A DNA stretch of 64,000 bases. It comes from Algoriphagus resistens. Its GTDB lineage: Bacteria > Bacteroidota > Bacteroidia > Cytophagales > Cyclobacteriaceae. The stretch spans positions 124,001-188,000 of the forward strand of contig NZ_LMXN01000013.1 in assembly GCF_001442615.1 (NCBI RefSeq), read 5' to 3'. This document shows positions 1 through 7,901 of this stretch, piece after piece. The position numbers were made by a program, and so were the translations under genes. Each line of letters begins with the position of its first letter. Within the stretch, counting starts at the first letter, position 1. The notes beneath the pieces were generated by a model, which saw only the letters and a list, made by a program, of their open reading frames with translations, was not told the origin of the DNA and did not search any database.

Positions 1-402
1 CAACGCCCTCGACCCTCGATCCGCCCGGGGTTTACAGGTGATTTTAATTGTAGGAGACCCGGATACTGCTTCGATCTTACGGATCAACATCAGTGGTTTG
101 TAGTAGCGGTCAAAGTTTTTAAATCGTGGGGCAAAGTCAGTGACCGAATAACAGTCTCCGCCGGATTTGACAGTAGTCTTTAAAATATTGGTGTTTTCGA
201 GATAGACTTGGGATGACTTAAAATCCCCAGATTCAGGATATACGGTAAACTCTCCGCCTTTTTCCCGGTCCAGCATTCCCCCAAAAATAAAATCAGAATC
301 AAATCTAGGCAGACACATCCAGCTGATATTGGTATCGAGTTCCACATGGGCGATATAGGCACAATTACCGATCACCCCACTTCCGTAGGTATGTTTTTTC
401 AT
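1..402 (-). CDS. Glycoside hydrolase family 15 protein, N-terminal part (cut by window edge)
   Basis: The minus strand is open from an ATG at 402 to the left edge, giving 134 residues of a longer protein. It starts MKKHTYGSGVIGNCAYIAHV, followed by an ISWMCLPRFDSDFIFGGMLD-like stretch, the N-terminal signature of GH15 glucoamylase/trehalase-like proteins (full length usually about 600 residues). Members hydrolyse alpha-glucosidic bonds such as those of trehalose or glucans. The catalytic (alpha/alpha)6 barrel lies outside the window, so the substrate cannot be judged. There is no signal peptide, so it is probably cytoplasmic. The start codon is fixed by the 92-nt cassette at 403-494, whose terminal TGA overlaps this ATG. 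Confidence 0.85.
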   Translation of the reverse strand, partial: MKKHTYGSGVIGNCAYIAHVELDTNISWMCLPRFDSDFIFGGMLDREKGGEFTVYPESGDFKSSQVYLENTNILKTTVKSGGDCYSVTDFAPRFKNFDRYYKPLMLIRKIEAVSGSPTIKITCKPRADRGSRAL

Positions 403-494
403 GTATTTATAATTTGTCTTTTAAAGGCCATATGGAATCACCCATGAGAGATAATCATCCCCGTGTGTGACGCTTGGGTCATACTTGCTTTCAT
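403..494 (-). repeat. ATGA cassette, copy A (92 nt, small ORF interrupted)
   Basis: Read on the minus strand, a 92-nt unit runs from an ATGAAA at 494 to the ATGAAA start codon of the GH15 gene at 402. By hand alignment it matches copies B and C at 39170-39353 without gaps and with about 16 differences from C. The frame encodes MKASMTQASHTGMIISHG, then an in-frame TGA at codon 19 where B and C have AGA. The same frame resumes and ends in TGA overlapping the GH15 ATG. Codons 6 and 11 are Thr in A, B and C with three different third bases, which favours a translated origin. Copy A is therefore either a shortened peptide gene or a decaying copy. Its function is not known to me. Confidence 0.8.
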
Positions 495-603
495 TAAAGT
501 CAGGTTTGAAATTGAAAAGTCAGGCTAGTGGGTCTAAAGCAAGAAAGCAAAAAAGGGAGCAGAATGCAAAAATCCTGTCCCCTAATGAAATTTTGAAAAG
601 AAG

Positions 604-1686
604 TTAATAATCAAACCGCACCAGATTCGGCTCACGATCTACCGTGACTCCATAAATAGCTCTGTTTTTTTCATCCACTGCAAAGCCCCCTAATGGAAAG
701 TCTAGCTGGTAGTGATTCAGAATATTCCCTTTGTAATCAAACTCAAATATTCTGTTCAACTTATCCGGATCACTAAGTTCCAGATAAGATTTACCATTGA
801 AAAGAACAAAAAACGACTTATTACCGGGATAAACATCCATATACCTTGTAGTATGATTCCTTCCAAAATCCGCCATCTGATACCCTATGCTATAACTGAT
901 CTTGAACTCAGGTAATTCGTGTGTTGGCCCATAGATCAATTTACTCGACCTATTCTCCAAATCAATAATTTCTATATAATCGGCTATTCTGCCAGCATTG
1001 ACAAAGTACTTTTTGCTCGGGTCACCTTTGATGGTTCCCTGAAAAACAGTGCTCACCAGATTGGCATCCAGGTCTTCCTCCTTATAGTTATTAGGCAATT
1101 CCCTACCCTTGATCATATCCCGCCAATTCCCAAAAGTGGCCAGTGTATCCCCCGAAGTCGTCAAATGAAGATATTTAGTCCAGCCATCGACTAAGGTAGT
1201 TAGCAAGGTTTGGTTTTTTGACCAAGTTGCCCGGGTAATAAAGAATTCTGTCGCAGGAGACCTAAACTCCTCTTCAGCAAGCTTGCTAGTGTCGGACAAA
1301 CTATACTTTGAGAATTTCCGGACTTCTGGATCATAAGCCCAGACTTTATTCTTTTCCCCCGTATCCTCTATTTGGCTGATGACAGTAATTTCTCCTGGCC
1401 CCAAGCCATGCACCCCTTTAGATCTAAGGTAATTACCTGACTCCAAATCAATCACATGAAACTTGTCGTCATATTTATTTTTACGCTCAAGGATCACTGC
1501 AAGCCCATCCTTTATCATTAATCCTCTAGGATTGAGAATTTCAGGGATGTTATATTTCGCTCCTATTAATTCAACAGGAGAAGGCAAGTCCTCTTCAGTG
1601 AAGTAGACACTTCCATCTGAAATTTTTGGCTGACAGGCGCAAAAAAGTAAACTAGCACCAAAGACATATAGTGTTCTAATTAGCAT
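604..1686 (-). CDS. BF3164-like 6-bladed beta-propeller lipoprotein
   Basis: This 360-residue protein has a lipoprotein signal peptide ending in LLFCAC, with the lipidated Cys near residue 18, so it should be membrane anchored and probably face the periplasm or outer surface. The remainder has repeated blade-like stretches. A GLGPGEI motif near residue 97 is typical of the TolB/BF3164-like six-bladed propeller lipoproteins common in Bacteroidota, which often occur as large paralogous sets. The ligand or partner is unknown. It is monocistronic: about 140 nt separate it from nadD upstream, and it ends about 110 nt before copy A of the small cassette. The family call rests on the motif and length, not on a database search. 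Confidence 0.65.
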   Translation of the reverse strand: MLIRTLYVFGASLLFCACQPKISDGSVYFTEEDLPSPVELIGAKYNIPEILNPRGLMIKDGLAVILERKNKYDDKFHVIDLESGNYLRSKGVHGLGPGEITVISQIEDTGEKNKVWAYDPEVRKFSKYSLSDTSKLAEEEFRSPATEFFITRATWSKNQTLLTTLVDGWTKYLHLTTSGDTLATFGNWRDMIKGRELPNNYKEEDLDANLVSTVFQGTIKGDPSKKYFVNAGRIADYIEIIDLENRSSKLIYGPTHELPEFKISYSIGYQMADFGRNHTTRYMDVYPGNKSFFVLFNGKSYLELSDPDKLNRIFEFDYKGNILNHYQLDFPLGGFAVDEKNRAIYGVTVDREPNLVRFDY

Positions 1687-1826
1687 GGCTGATTTGGTAA
1701 CACCTCAAAAAAGGAAAAACAAATTGCTTCCTTATAATAATAGGACAATTGTTTTATAATCGCAAATCTTAGTTAGTAAAATCCAGGGCTGAAATGAAGT
1801 TTGCTTTTAGTCAAACGCTTGTAATT

Positions 1827-2393
1827 CTACAAATACAACTTCTTATCCCGGATATAATCCGCCACTCCTTCAGGAAGTAGATACCTGACGGATTTCCCCT
1901 CGATAATTGATTTTCGGATAAACGTAGCGGAGATATCCAATAGCGGCGCATCGATCAGCTTGATATTCGGATGCTCAAAGGTCTTTGCCTCGCCCGGACG
2001 TGGATAGACGAAGATCTCATAGTGGTCCAAAATAGTCTGGTAATTCTTCCAGCGCTTCAGCTGGGAAAGGTTATCTGATCCTAAAAATAAGCAAAACTGA
2101 TGCTGAGGATATTGGTCAGTTAGGTAAGCCAGGGTATCTATCGTATAGCTTGGCTTGGGCATGGAAAACTCCACATCGGATGCACGAAACTGGTAATTGT
2201 CTTCAATTGCAAGCTCCACCATACGCAACCGATCAAATTCATGGATAAGTGATTGGCGTTTTTTAAGCGGATTCTGGGGACTCACCACAAACCAAACCTG
2301 ATCCAGGTCAGTGCGGTCATGAAGCGTATCAGCAATAATCAGATGACCAATATGGATGGGATTGAAGGAACCGAAATAGAGACCGATTTTCAA
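1827..2393 (-). CDS. nadD: Nicotinate-nucleotide adenylyltransferase
   Basis: NadD transfers AMP from ATP to nicotinate mononucleotide to form deamido-NAD in NAD synthesis. The 188-residue protein shows the nucleotidyltransferase signature GSFNPIHIGH at residues 8-17 and the C-terminal ISATFIRKSI motif near 154-163, both ATP-binding elements. The length is normal for the family. It is the last gene of a leftward operon, lying 4 nt after gmk, which follows an anti-sigma and a sigma gene. Expression therefore probably depends on the promoter in front of the sigma factor, unless an internal promoter exists. Confidence 0.95.
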   Translation of the reverse strand: MKIGLYFGSFNPIHIGHLIIADTLHDRTDLDQVWFVVSPQNPLKKRQSLIHEFDRLRMVELAIEDNYQFRASDVEFSMPKPSYTIDTLAYLTDQYPQHQFCLFLGSDNLSQLKRWKNYQTILDHYEIFVYPRPGEAKTFEHPNIKLIDAPLLDISATFIRKSIIEGKSVRYLLPEGVADYIRDKKLYL

Positions 2394-2397
2394 AATA

Positions 2398-2970
2398 CTA
2401 TCTGGCTAGAAACTCATTTACCAAATATTCGGCTTCTGCACTGGACTTTGCAAACTCATCATTGATTACGGTCACGTCGAATTGTGGCTCGAACTTCGAC
2501 TCGAATTCGGCTTTGAACAAACGACGGGACAGAGATTCTTCTGTTTCAGTACCACGGTCATTTAGCCGCTCAGCCAATACATCCAGACTAGGGACTTTCA
2601 CAAAAATCGCCAATGCCTGCTCTCCAAAATATTTTTTTAGAGCCAGGCCTCCTTTCACATCTACATCGAAAATAACAGCTTTGCCAGAATCCCATATCCG
2701 CTGAATTTCCTCTTTGAGTGTACCATAAAAGTTGCCGGCATAGACTTCTTCCCATTCGATAAATGCGCCCTCGTCTATTTTTTTTATAAATTCTTCCTGA
2801 GAGAGAAAGTAGTAATCCTTTCCATGAACCTCATGTCTCCCACGCTTATCTCGTGTACAGGCAGAAATAGAAAATCCCAGATTTGGGATGGTTTGGATCA
2901 GGTGCTTCACCAGGGAAGTCTTTCCTGATCCAGAGGGAGCGGAAAAAATAATGGCCTTGCCTTGTGTCAT
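2398..2970 (-). CDS. gmk: Guanylate kinase
   Basis: Guanylate kinase phosphorylates GMP to GDP with ATP in the cytoplasm. The 190-residue protein begins with the P-loop SAPSGSGKTSL at residues 9-19, followed by the GMP-binding region around GKDYYF near 50 and EWEEVYAGNFYG near 72-83. It ends with the usual lid and helical part (DRGTETEESLSRRL). The size is normal. It lies 2 nt after the anti-sigma gene and 4 nt before nadD, a tight arrangement implying translational coupling. Confidence 0.96.
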   Translation of the reverse strand: MTQGKAIIFSAPSGSGKTSLVKHLIQTIPNLGFSISACTRDKRGRHEVHGKDYYFLSQEEFIKKIDEGAFIEWEEVYAGNFYGTLKEEIQRIWDSGKAVIFDVDVKGGLALKKYFGEQALAIFVKVPSLDVLAERLNDRGTETEESLSRRLFKAEFESKFEPQFDVTVINDEFAKSSAEAEYLVNEFLAR

Positions 2971-2972
2971 GA

Positions 2973-3245
2973 CTATTTAATATCCTGAATCTTCTGACGG
3001 ATACAGTCTGCCAATTCAGTAGGCACAGCGTGTTTGGTGCATTTTGTTTTCAACACATCACGGATAGCCTGCTCCAGGTGGTAATGCTCAAAGCACGGTT
3101 GGCATTTAGCGAGCTTTTCCTTTAAGATTTCCTTACCTGAATCTTTCAAGTCTCCGTCCAAAATACTTTCTAGCAGCTCGAAGCATTTGCTCTCATCGCT
3201 GCACTGCTTCTTCCGCTCTCCAGATGGGTAGTCATTCATTTCCAT
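2973..3245 (-). CDS. Small anti-sigma-like zinc-binding protein
   Basis: This soluble 90-residue protein has no membrane segment. Cys residues at about 15, 22, 49, 52 and 69, together with His55 and His57, resemble the zinc-binding anti-sigma (ZAS) fold of RsrA-type redox-sensing anti-sigma factors (a KCQPCFEHYHLEQ core). It lies 15 nt downstream of the sigma factor gene, the standard position for a cognate anti-sigma. The inference is that it binds and holds that sigma factor, possibly releasing it on thiol oxidation. The zinc ligands and redox behaviour cannot be proven from sequence alone. Confidence 0.7.
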   Translation of the reverse strand: MEMNDYPSGERKKQCSDESKCFELLESILDGDLKDSGKEILKEKLAKCQPCFEHYHLEQAIRDVLKTKCTKHAVPTELADCIRQKIQDIK

Positions 3246-3260
3246 GGGTAATTTCTTTAA

Positions 3261-3866
3261 TTATTCCTCCTCTTCGTCCGTATTATATCCCATATTATGG
3301 GCATATCCTTGAAGTTTCTCTTTCAAAAGATTCCTTGCGCGGTGCAATCTGGATCTCACCGTTCCGATAGGGATATCCAGAATCTTGGCCATTTCTTCGT
3401 AAGTAAACCCTTCCAAATCGCATAAGATGATCACTGTGCGGAAATCCACTGCCAAACTATTTAGCGCATTTGAGATCTCATCACCGAGCATATCCTTGAC
3501 AGATTCTGCTCTGAGATCACTAGTGCTTTGGTAGTGAACGTCATCCGAGTTGTAATAAGTTTCAACTTCCTGATAATCTACCTTCGTAGGTTGCTTTGAT
3601 TTCTTTCTATACTCATTGATAAAGCTGTTTTTCAGAATTCTGAAAAGCCAAGCTTTAGCATTCGTACCCTGCTCAAATGAATTGATAAAACGATAGGCTT
3701 TCAGGTAAGTATCCTGCACAAGATCTTTGGCATCATCTTCATCGAAGGTGAGCCTGTAGCCAAAATTGTACATTGAGTCTATGTGTGGCATAAACTCCCC
3801 ATCGAAGATGGCATTTTTCTCTTCCTGAGAATATTTTCTGCGCTGAACTTCCGACATAAGTCCCAA
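3261..3866 (-). CDS. ECF-type RNA polymerase sigma factor (SigR/RpoE-like)
   Basis: A 201-residue sigma-70 family protein with only regions 2 and 4. Region 2 is at about residues 28-95 (MYNFGYRLTFDEDDAKDLVQ, then NAKAWLFRILKNSFINEYR). Region 4 is near 130-185, with a helix-turn-helix around EEMAKILDIPIGTVRSRL. It recruits RNA polymerase to a stress regulon. The conserved YRKKSKQPT linker and the adjacent ZAS-like gene point to the SigR/RpoE group. The C-terminal tail is acidic (DEEEE). It is the first gene of the operon sigma / anti-sigma / gmk / nadD and diverges from the acyltransferase gene at 3982 across a 115-nt intergenic space. Confidence 0.9.
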   Translation of the reverse strand: MGLMSEVQRRKYSQEEKNAIFDGEFMPHIDSMYNFGYRLTFDEDDAKDLVQDTYLKAYRFINSFEQGTNAKAWLFRILKNSFINEYRKKSKQPTKVDYQEVETYYNSDDVHYQSTSDLRAESVKDMLGDEISNALNSLAVDFRTVIILCDLEGFTYEEMAKILDIPIGTVRSRLHRARNLLKEKLQGYAHNMGYNTDEEEE

Positions 3867-3981
3867 AAGTAATGATTGGGCGAAATTATAACTAGGAATT
3901 GGGAAGAATTCAGGTGATTTCGTTTATTTTGTTCCAAGGTTTGGCTCTCTTCAGCCATAGATTTCCCAGCGATACAGCGTT

Positions 3982-4821
3982 ATGTTTTTCTTTAGATTGC
4001 TTTCCAGACTTCCATTGTCTGTACTATACCTATTCTCAGATGCTCTTTATCTTATAGCCAGATATGTGATCAGCTATCGCAAAAAAGTAATAGATGAGAA
4101 TCTTAAGTACGCCTTCCCTGAAAAGACTCCGGAAGAAAGAAAGACAATAAGAAACAAGTTCTACAGGAACTTCACTGATGCATTCTTCGCAGAGACTATC
4201 AAGATGCTGACAATTTCTGAGAAGGAACTTAGGCAAAGGTTTCACGTGGTTAATCAATATGTAGTGGATGACCCGGTCAAAAACGGAAAAAGTTCGTTGA
4301 TGATGGCAGGTCATATCTTCAACTGGGAAATGGCAATTCTTGGTGTCGCATTGAATACTGAAGTATCCGCAGAAACCGTTTATCTCAAACTGAACAATGT
4401 TTTCTTCAACAAGCTTATGCTTCAGATCAGGACTCATTTCGGGGGAATAATGACCGAGAAAAGCGCATTTAGACGAAGCATGATCACGATGAGAGGCACT
4501 CCTAGAATCGTACATCTGGCAGCCGATCAACGACCGCGTGTATCTGACAGTCGCTATTCCCGGGAATTCATGAATAGGCCCGCGCTTTTTTTTGAAGGCG
4601 GAGAAGTGTTGGCAAAAAAAATGGAGCTTCCTGTTTTCTTTGGGACAATTACAAAACTAAAGCGAGGGCATTATAGGTTTGAATTCTCACCTTTGGCTTC
4701 CCCCCCTTATGTTGATCATGCTCCCCATAGTATTACCGATGAATTTTGCCGAAGGCTGGAGGAAAATATCCGCAGGCAGCCAGACCTTTACCTTTGGAGC
4801 CATAAAAGGTGGAAAATATAA
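3982..4821 (+). CDS. Lysophospholipid / lipid A acyltransferase (LpxL/HtrB-like)
   Basis: This 279-residue protein has an N-terminal hydrophobic anchor (residues 1-30) and a C-terminal acyltransferase domain. The motif AGHIFNWE near residue 108-115 provides the HX4E catalytic pair of the LpxL/LpxM family, and ADQRPR near 180 and FEGGEV near 204 match further family blocks. The expected role is adding a secondary acyl chain to Kdo2-lipid IVA or a related lipid on the inner face of the inner membrane. The window also encodes the Kdo transferase WaaA, consistent with a lipid A pathway. It is transcribed divergently from the sigma factor gene. Confidence 0.85.
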   Translation: MFFFRLLSRLPLSVLYLFSDALYLIARYVISYRKKVIDENLKYAFPEKTPEERKTIRNKFYRNFTDAFFAETIKMLTISEKELRQRFHVVNQYVVDDPVKNGKSSLMMAGHIFNWEMAILGVALNTEVSAETVYLKLNNVFFNKLMLQIRTHFGGIMTEKSAFRRSMITMRGTPRIVHLAADQRPRVSDSRYSREFMNRPALFFEGGEVLAKKMELPVFFGTITKLKRGHYRFEFSPLASPPYVDHAPHSITDEFCRRLEENIRRQPDLYLWSHKRWKI

Positions 4822-4864
4822 TCCGGGTTTGTAGGGAATCCCCAGGCGAAAATCCGGGTTTGTA
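4820..4864 (+). repeat. Pair of 14-nt direct repeats between acyltransferase and helicase genes
   Basis: The sequence AATCCGGGTTTGTA occurs at 4820-4833 and again at 4851-4864, 31 nt apart. The first copy overlaps the stop codon of the acyltransferase gene. The stretch between the copies can form only a weak stem (GGGAATCCCC). It may be a small local duplication. No function is evident. Confidence 0.6.
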
Positions 4865-4897
4865 AATGAAAGTTGAATTGAAGAAGTGGAAAATAGA

Positions 4898-7165
4898 ATG
4901 GATTACCTAGATAGTTTAAACCCAGCGCAACGACTGGCTGTAGAGCATACGGATGGACCGGTGATGATTATTGCAGGGGCCGGATCAGGCAAAACACGTG
5001 TATTGACCTACCGTATCGCCCATCTGATTTATGGCAAAGGTGTGGATGCCTTTAATATTTTGTCGCTGACCTTTACCAACAAAGCAGCAGCAGAAATGCG
5101 GCACCGAATTGAATCGTTGGCAGGACTGGAAGCCAGAAATACCTGGATGGGGACATTTCACTCAGTTTTCGCAAAAATCCTTCGGGTAGAAGCGCCAAAA
5201 ATCGGATATCCTTCCAATTTTACCATTTATGATTCGGACGATTCCAAATCACTTATCCGTACAATAGTGAAAGAGATGCGCCTGGATGACAAAGTATATA
5301 AGCCCAATGCGGTTCTTTCTCGAATCTCCGGAGCAAAAAACCGTCTGATTTCATGGAAAGTGTATCAAGATGATCCTTTTGTGAAAGCCGATGATGAAGC
5401 CGCCATGAAACCTAAAATGGGAGAAATCTACCAACGCTATCAAGACAGGCTATTCAAAGCCGGGGCAATGGACTTTGATGATTTACTATTCAATACAAAT
5501 GTCCTATTCCGCGATCACCTCGATGTGCTTAATAAATACCAGCAACGCTTCCGCTATGTGATGGTGGATGAGTTTCAGGATACAAACCTTTCGCAGTATC
5601 TGATTACCAAAAAGCTGGCAGCAGTTCACCAGAATATTTGCGTCGTGGGCGATGACGCCCAAAGTATCTATGCTTTTCGCGGAGCAGACATCCAGAACAT
5701 CCTGAATTTCGAGAAGGATTATCCGGATTTGTTTGTGGTGAAACTGGAACAAAACTACCGCTCCACAAAGACTATAGTAGATGCTGCCAACTCCATCATA
5801 GATAAGAACAAAGCACAGCTTAAGAAAAATGTATGGACTTCCAATTGCGATGGTGACCTTATCGAATTGATCAAAGCCAGCACCGATAGCGAGGAAGGCA
5901 GAATCGTAGCCTCCACTATTTTTGAAGAGAGAAATACCAAAAAACTTAGTAACAGCGATTTTGCCATCCTCTATAGAACTAACTCCCAATCCAGAGCGAT
6001 AGAAGAAGCACTGCGTAAATTAAACCTGACTTATAAAATTGTCGGAGGACTTTCATTTTACCAAAGAAAGGAAATCAAGGATCTGATGGCCTATATGCGA
6101 TTCACGGTAAACCCCGTGGATGAAGAGGCCTTCAAACGAATTGTCAACTATCCGAAACGTGGGATTGGCGACACTTCTGTGGACAAGATTCTTGTCGCAG
6201 CATTTGATCATGATATGCAGCTATGGGAAGTCGTGCAAAATGCGCACAGCTTTATCGCAGGCAGGGCAGCAAGCCAATTGGATGACTTTGCTACGATGAT
6301 CAAAGCTTTTAAGATTGAAGTTGAGCGAAAGGATGCTTTCGAAGCAGCAAGCAGCATCGCAAAGCAAAGCGGGCTACTCCGGGAGCTTTATGAAGACAAA
6401 ACAATCGAGGGGCTAAACCGTTATGAAAACGTCCAGGAATTGCTCAATGCAATCAAAGAATATGTAGACAACGAAGAGAACGAAGACAAAAGCCTAGGCT
6501 CCTTCCTTCAGGAAATTGCTTTGCTCACTGACAATGACCGGGACAAGGACACCACAGATGCCATCACGTTGATGACAATTCACTCTTCGAAAGGCCTGGA
6601 ATTCAAGCAGGTTTTTGTCGTGGGTATGGAAGAGGATTTATTTCCATCCCAGATGATGATCCAGAGCCGTGAAGATCTGGAAGAAGAAAGACGGTTGTTC
6701 TACGTGGCCACTACCAGGGCGATGGAAAAGCTTTATTTTACTTATGCCCTGACTAGGTACCGGTTTGGGCGATTGCTGAATTGTGAGCCAAGCAGATTCT
6801 TGGAAGAAGTATCTGCTGACTGCATCAAGGTGAATAAACGAGTAGCCTCGAAAGAAATGTCAGGGGCTTTCAGAAGCGAAGGGCTTCCAGGTACAACCGG
6901 ATCTTCCGGCTATATCGGCATTAAGAAAAAACCGGAAACGCGGATGCCCACAGCGATGAAACTGCACACCCCGAGTCCTGATTTTAAACCTTCAAATACA
7001 AACAATCTGCAGGCGGAGCAACTGGTAGAGCATCCTAAATTCGGCTTCGGAAAGGTACAAAAGATTGAAACAGAAGGAATTAACCGGAAAGCAACGATTC
7101 AATTCGAGCATTTTGGCGAGAAAACATTATTACTTAGCTTTGCAAAGCTCAGAATTATAGACTAA
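4898..7165 (+). CDS. pcrA: UvrD/PcrA-type superfamily 1A DNA helicase
   Basis: A 3'-5' DNA helicase acting in repair and replication-fork maintenance, 755 residues from the chosen ATG. The Walker A AGAGSGKT lies near residue 26-33, motif Ia LTFTNKAA near 60, Walker B DEFQD near 225, motif III GDDAQSIYAFRGAD near 250, motif IV LEQNYRS near 285, motif V TIHSSKGLEF near 562 and motif VI VATTRA near 608. The C-terminal tail ends in an RNA-polymerase-interaction-like domain (HPKFGFGKVQKIE...LLLSFAKLRII), as in PcrA. A GTG at 4886 would add four residues. ATG 4898 is preferred because the protein then starts MDYLDSLNPAQ like its relatives. Confidence 0.95.
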   Translation: MDYLDSLNPAQRLAVEHTDGPVMIIAGAGSGKTRVLTYRIAHLIYGKGVDAFNILSLTFTNKAAAEMRHRIESLAGLEARNTWMGTFHSVFAKILRVEAPKIGYPSNFTIYDSDDSKSLIRTIVKEMRLDDKVYKPNAVLSRISGAKNRLISWKVYQDDPFVKADDEAAMKPKMGEIYQRYQDRLFKAGAMDFDDLLFNTNVLFRDHLDVLNKYQQRFRYVMVDEFQDTNLSQYLITKKLAAVHQNICVVGDDAQSIYAFRGADIQNILNFEKDYPDLFVVKLEQNYRSTKTIVDAANSIIDKNKAQLKKNVWTSNCDGDLIELIKASTDSEEGRIVASTIFEERNTKKLSNSDFAILYRTNSQSRAIEEALRKLNLTYKIVGGLSFYQRKEIKDLMAYMRFTVNPVDEEAFKRIVNYPKRGIGDTSVDKILVAAFDHDMQLWEVVQNAHSFIAGRAASQLDDFATMIKAFKIEVERKDAFEAASSIAKQSGLLRELYEDKTIEGLNRYENVQELLNAIKEYVDNEENEDKSLGSFLQEIALLTDNDRDKDTTDAITLMTIHSSKGLEFKQVFVVGMEEDLFPSQMMIQSREDLEEERRLFYVATTRAMEKLYFTYALTRYRFGRLLNCEPSRFLEEVSADCIKVNKRVASKEMSGAFRSEGLPGTTGSSGYIGIKKKPETRMPTAMKLHTPSPDFKPSNTNNLQAEQLVEHPKFGFGKVQKIETEGINRKATIQFEHFGEKTLLLSFAKLRIID

Positions 7166-7232
7166 TCACCTGCACCCCTGCCTTTTGGTAATTTTTTTCA
7201 TTACCTTAATTAGCGCAAAATAGGGGAGCATA

Positions 7233-7901
7233 ATGGAGCACTTTGAACCAGACAAACAAAAACTCATTTTGAAAGAATACGGCAAAAACATTCAACGCCT
7301 CGTTGATCATATCACGGCGATTGAAGATCGTGATAGGCGCACCCAAAGCGCATATACAGTAATTGAAATCATCAAGCAGCTGAATCCGACCATGAAGCAG
7401 GAGAACGACCAAAAGCTTTGGGACGACTTGTATATCATGTCGGATTTCAAACTGGAAGTGGATGCCCCATTTCCTATGCCCGAAAAGGAATTGCTTGGCA
7501 AAAAGCCACTTCCAATTGGCTACCCGACCAGCGAGATCAAATTCAAACACTACGGCAGAAACATCGAGAAATTGATCGAAGTAGCCATAAAACTTGAAGA
7601 TGACGAAGAGCAGGAAGCGGCAATTATTTTCATCGGCCAGTTGATGCGAAGCTTCCATTCTACATGGAATAGAGAAAATTTTGATGATGCCATAATCTTA
7701 GACGATATTAAAACGTTATCCAAAGGCAAATTGCATATCGACTTAGAAAAGGTGAAAGAAAATGGCCTATTTGAATCCAATACACACCGTGACTTCAAAC
7801 CACCTCGCCAAGAAGAGCGCACCAACACCAAAAATAAGCGATCAAATCACAGCGCTAAGCGTCGCCCAAATAACGGTCACAATAAAAAACGAAGAAATTA
7901 A
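7233..7901 (+). CDS. DUF4290 domain protein
   Basis: A 222-residue soluble protein. Residues 1-175 match the DUF4290 family, which I know only from Bacteroidota (KEYGKNIQRLVDH near 11-23 and a second related KHYGRNIEKLIEVA near 103-116, so the domain may contain an internal duplication). The last 45 residues are basic and low complexity (many K, R, N, H), suggesting nucleic-acid contact. No enzymatic motif is visible and the function is unknown. Its TAA stop overlaps the murA ATG by one base (TAATG), so the two are translationally coupled. The coupling may mean a link to cell-wall synthesis, but that is inference. Confidence 0.85.
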   Translation: MEHFEPDKQKLILKEYGKNIQRLVDHITAIEDRDRRTQSAYTVIEIIKQLNPTMKQENDQKLWDDLYIMSDFKLEVDAPFPMPEKELLGKKPLPIGYPTSEIKFKHYGRNIEKLIEVAIKLEDDEEQEAAIIFIGQLMRSFHSTWNRENFDDAIILDDIKTLSKGKLHIDLEKVKENGLFESNTHRDFKPPRQEERTNTKNKRSNHSAKRRPNNGHNKKRRN

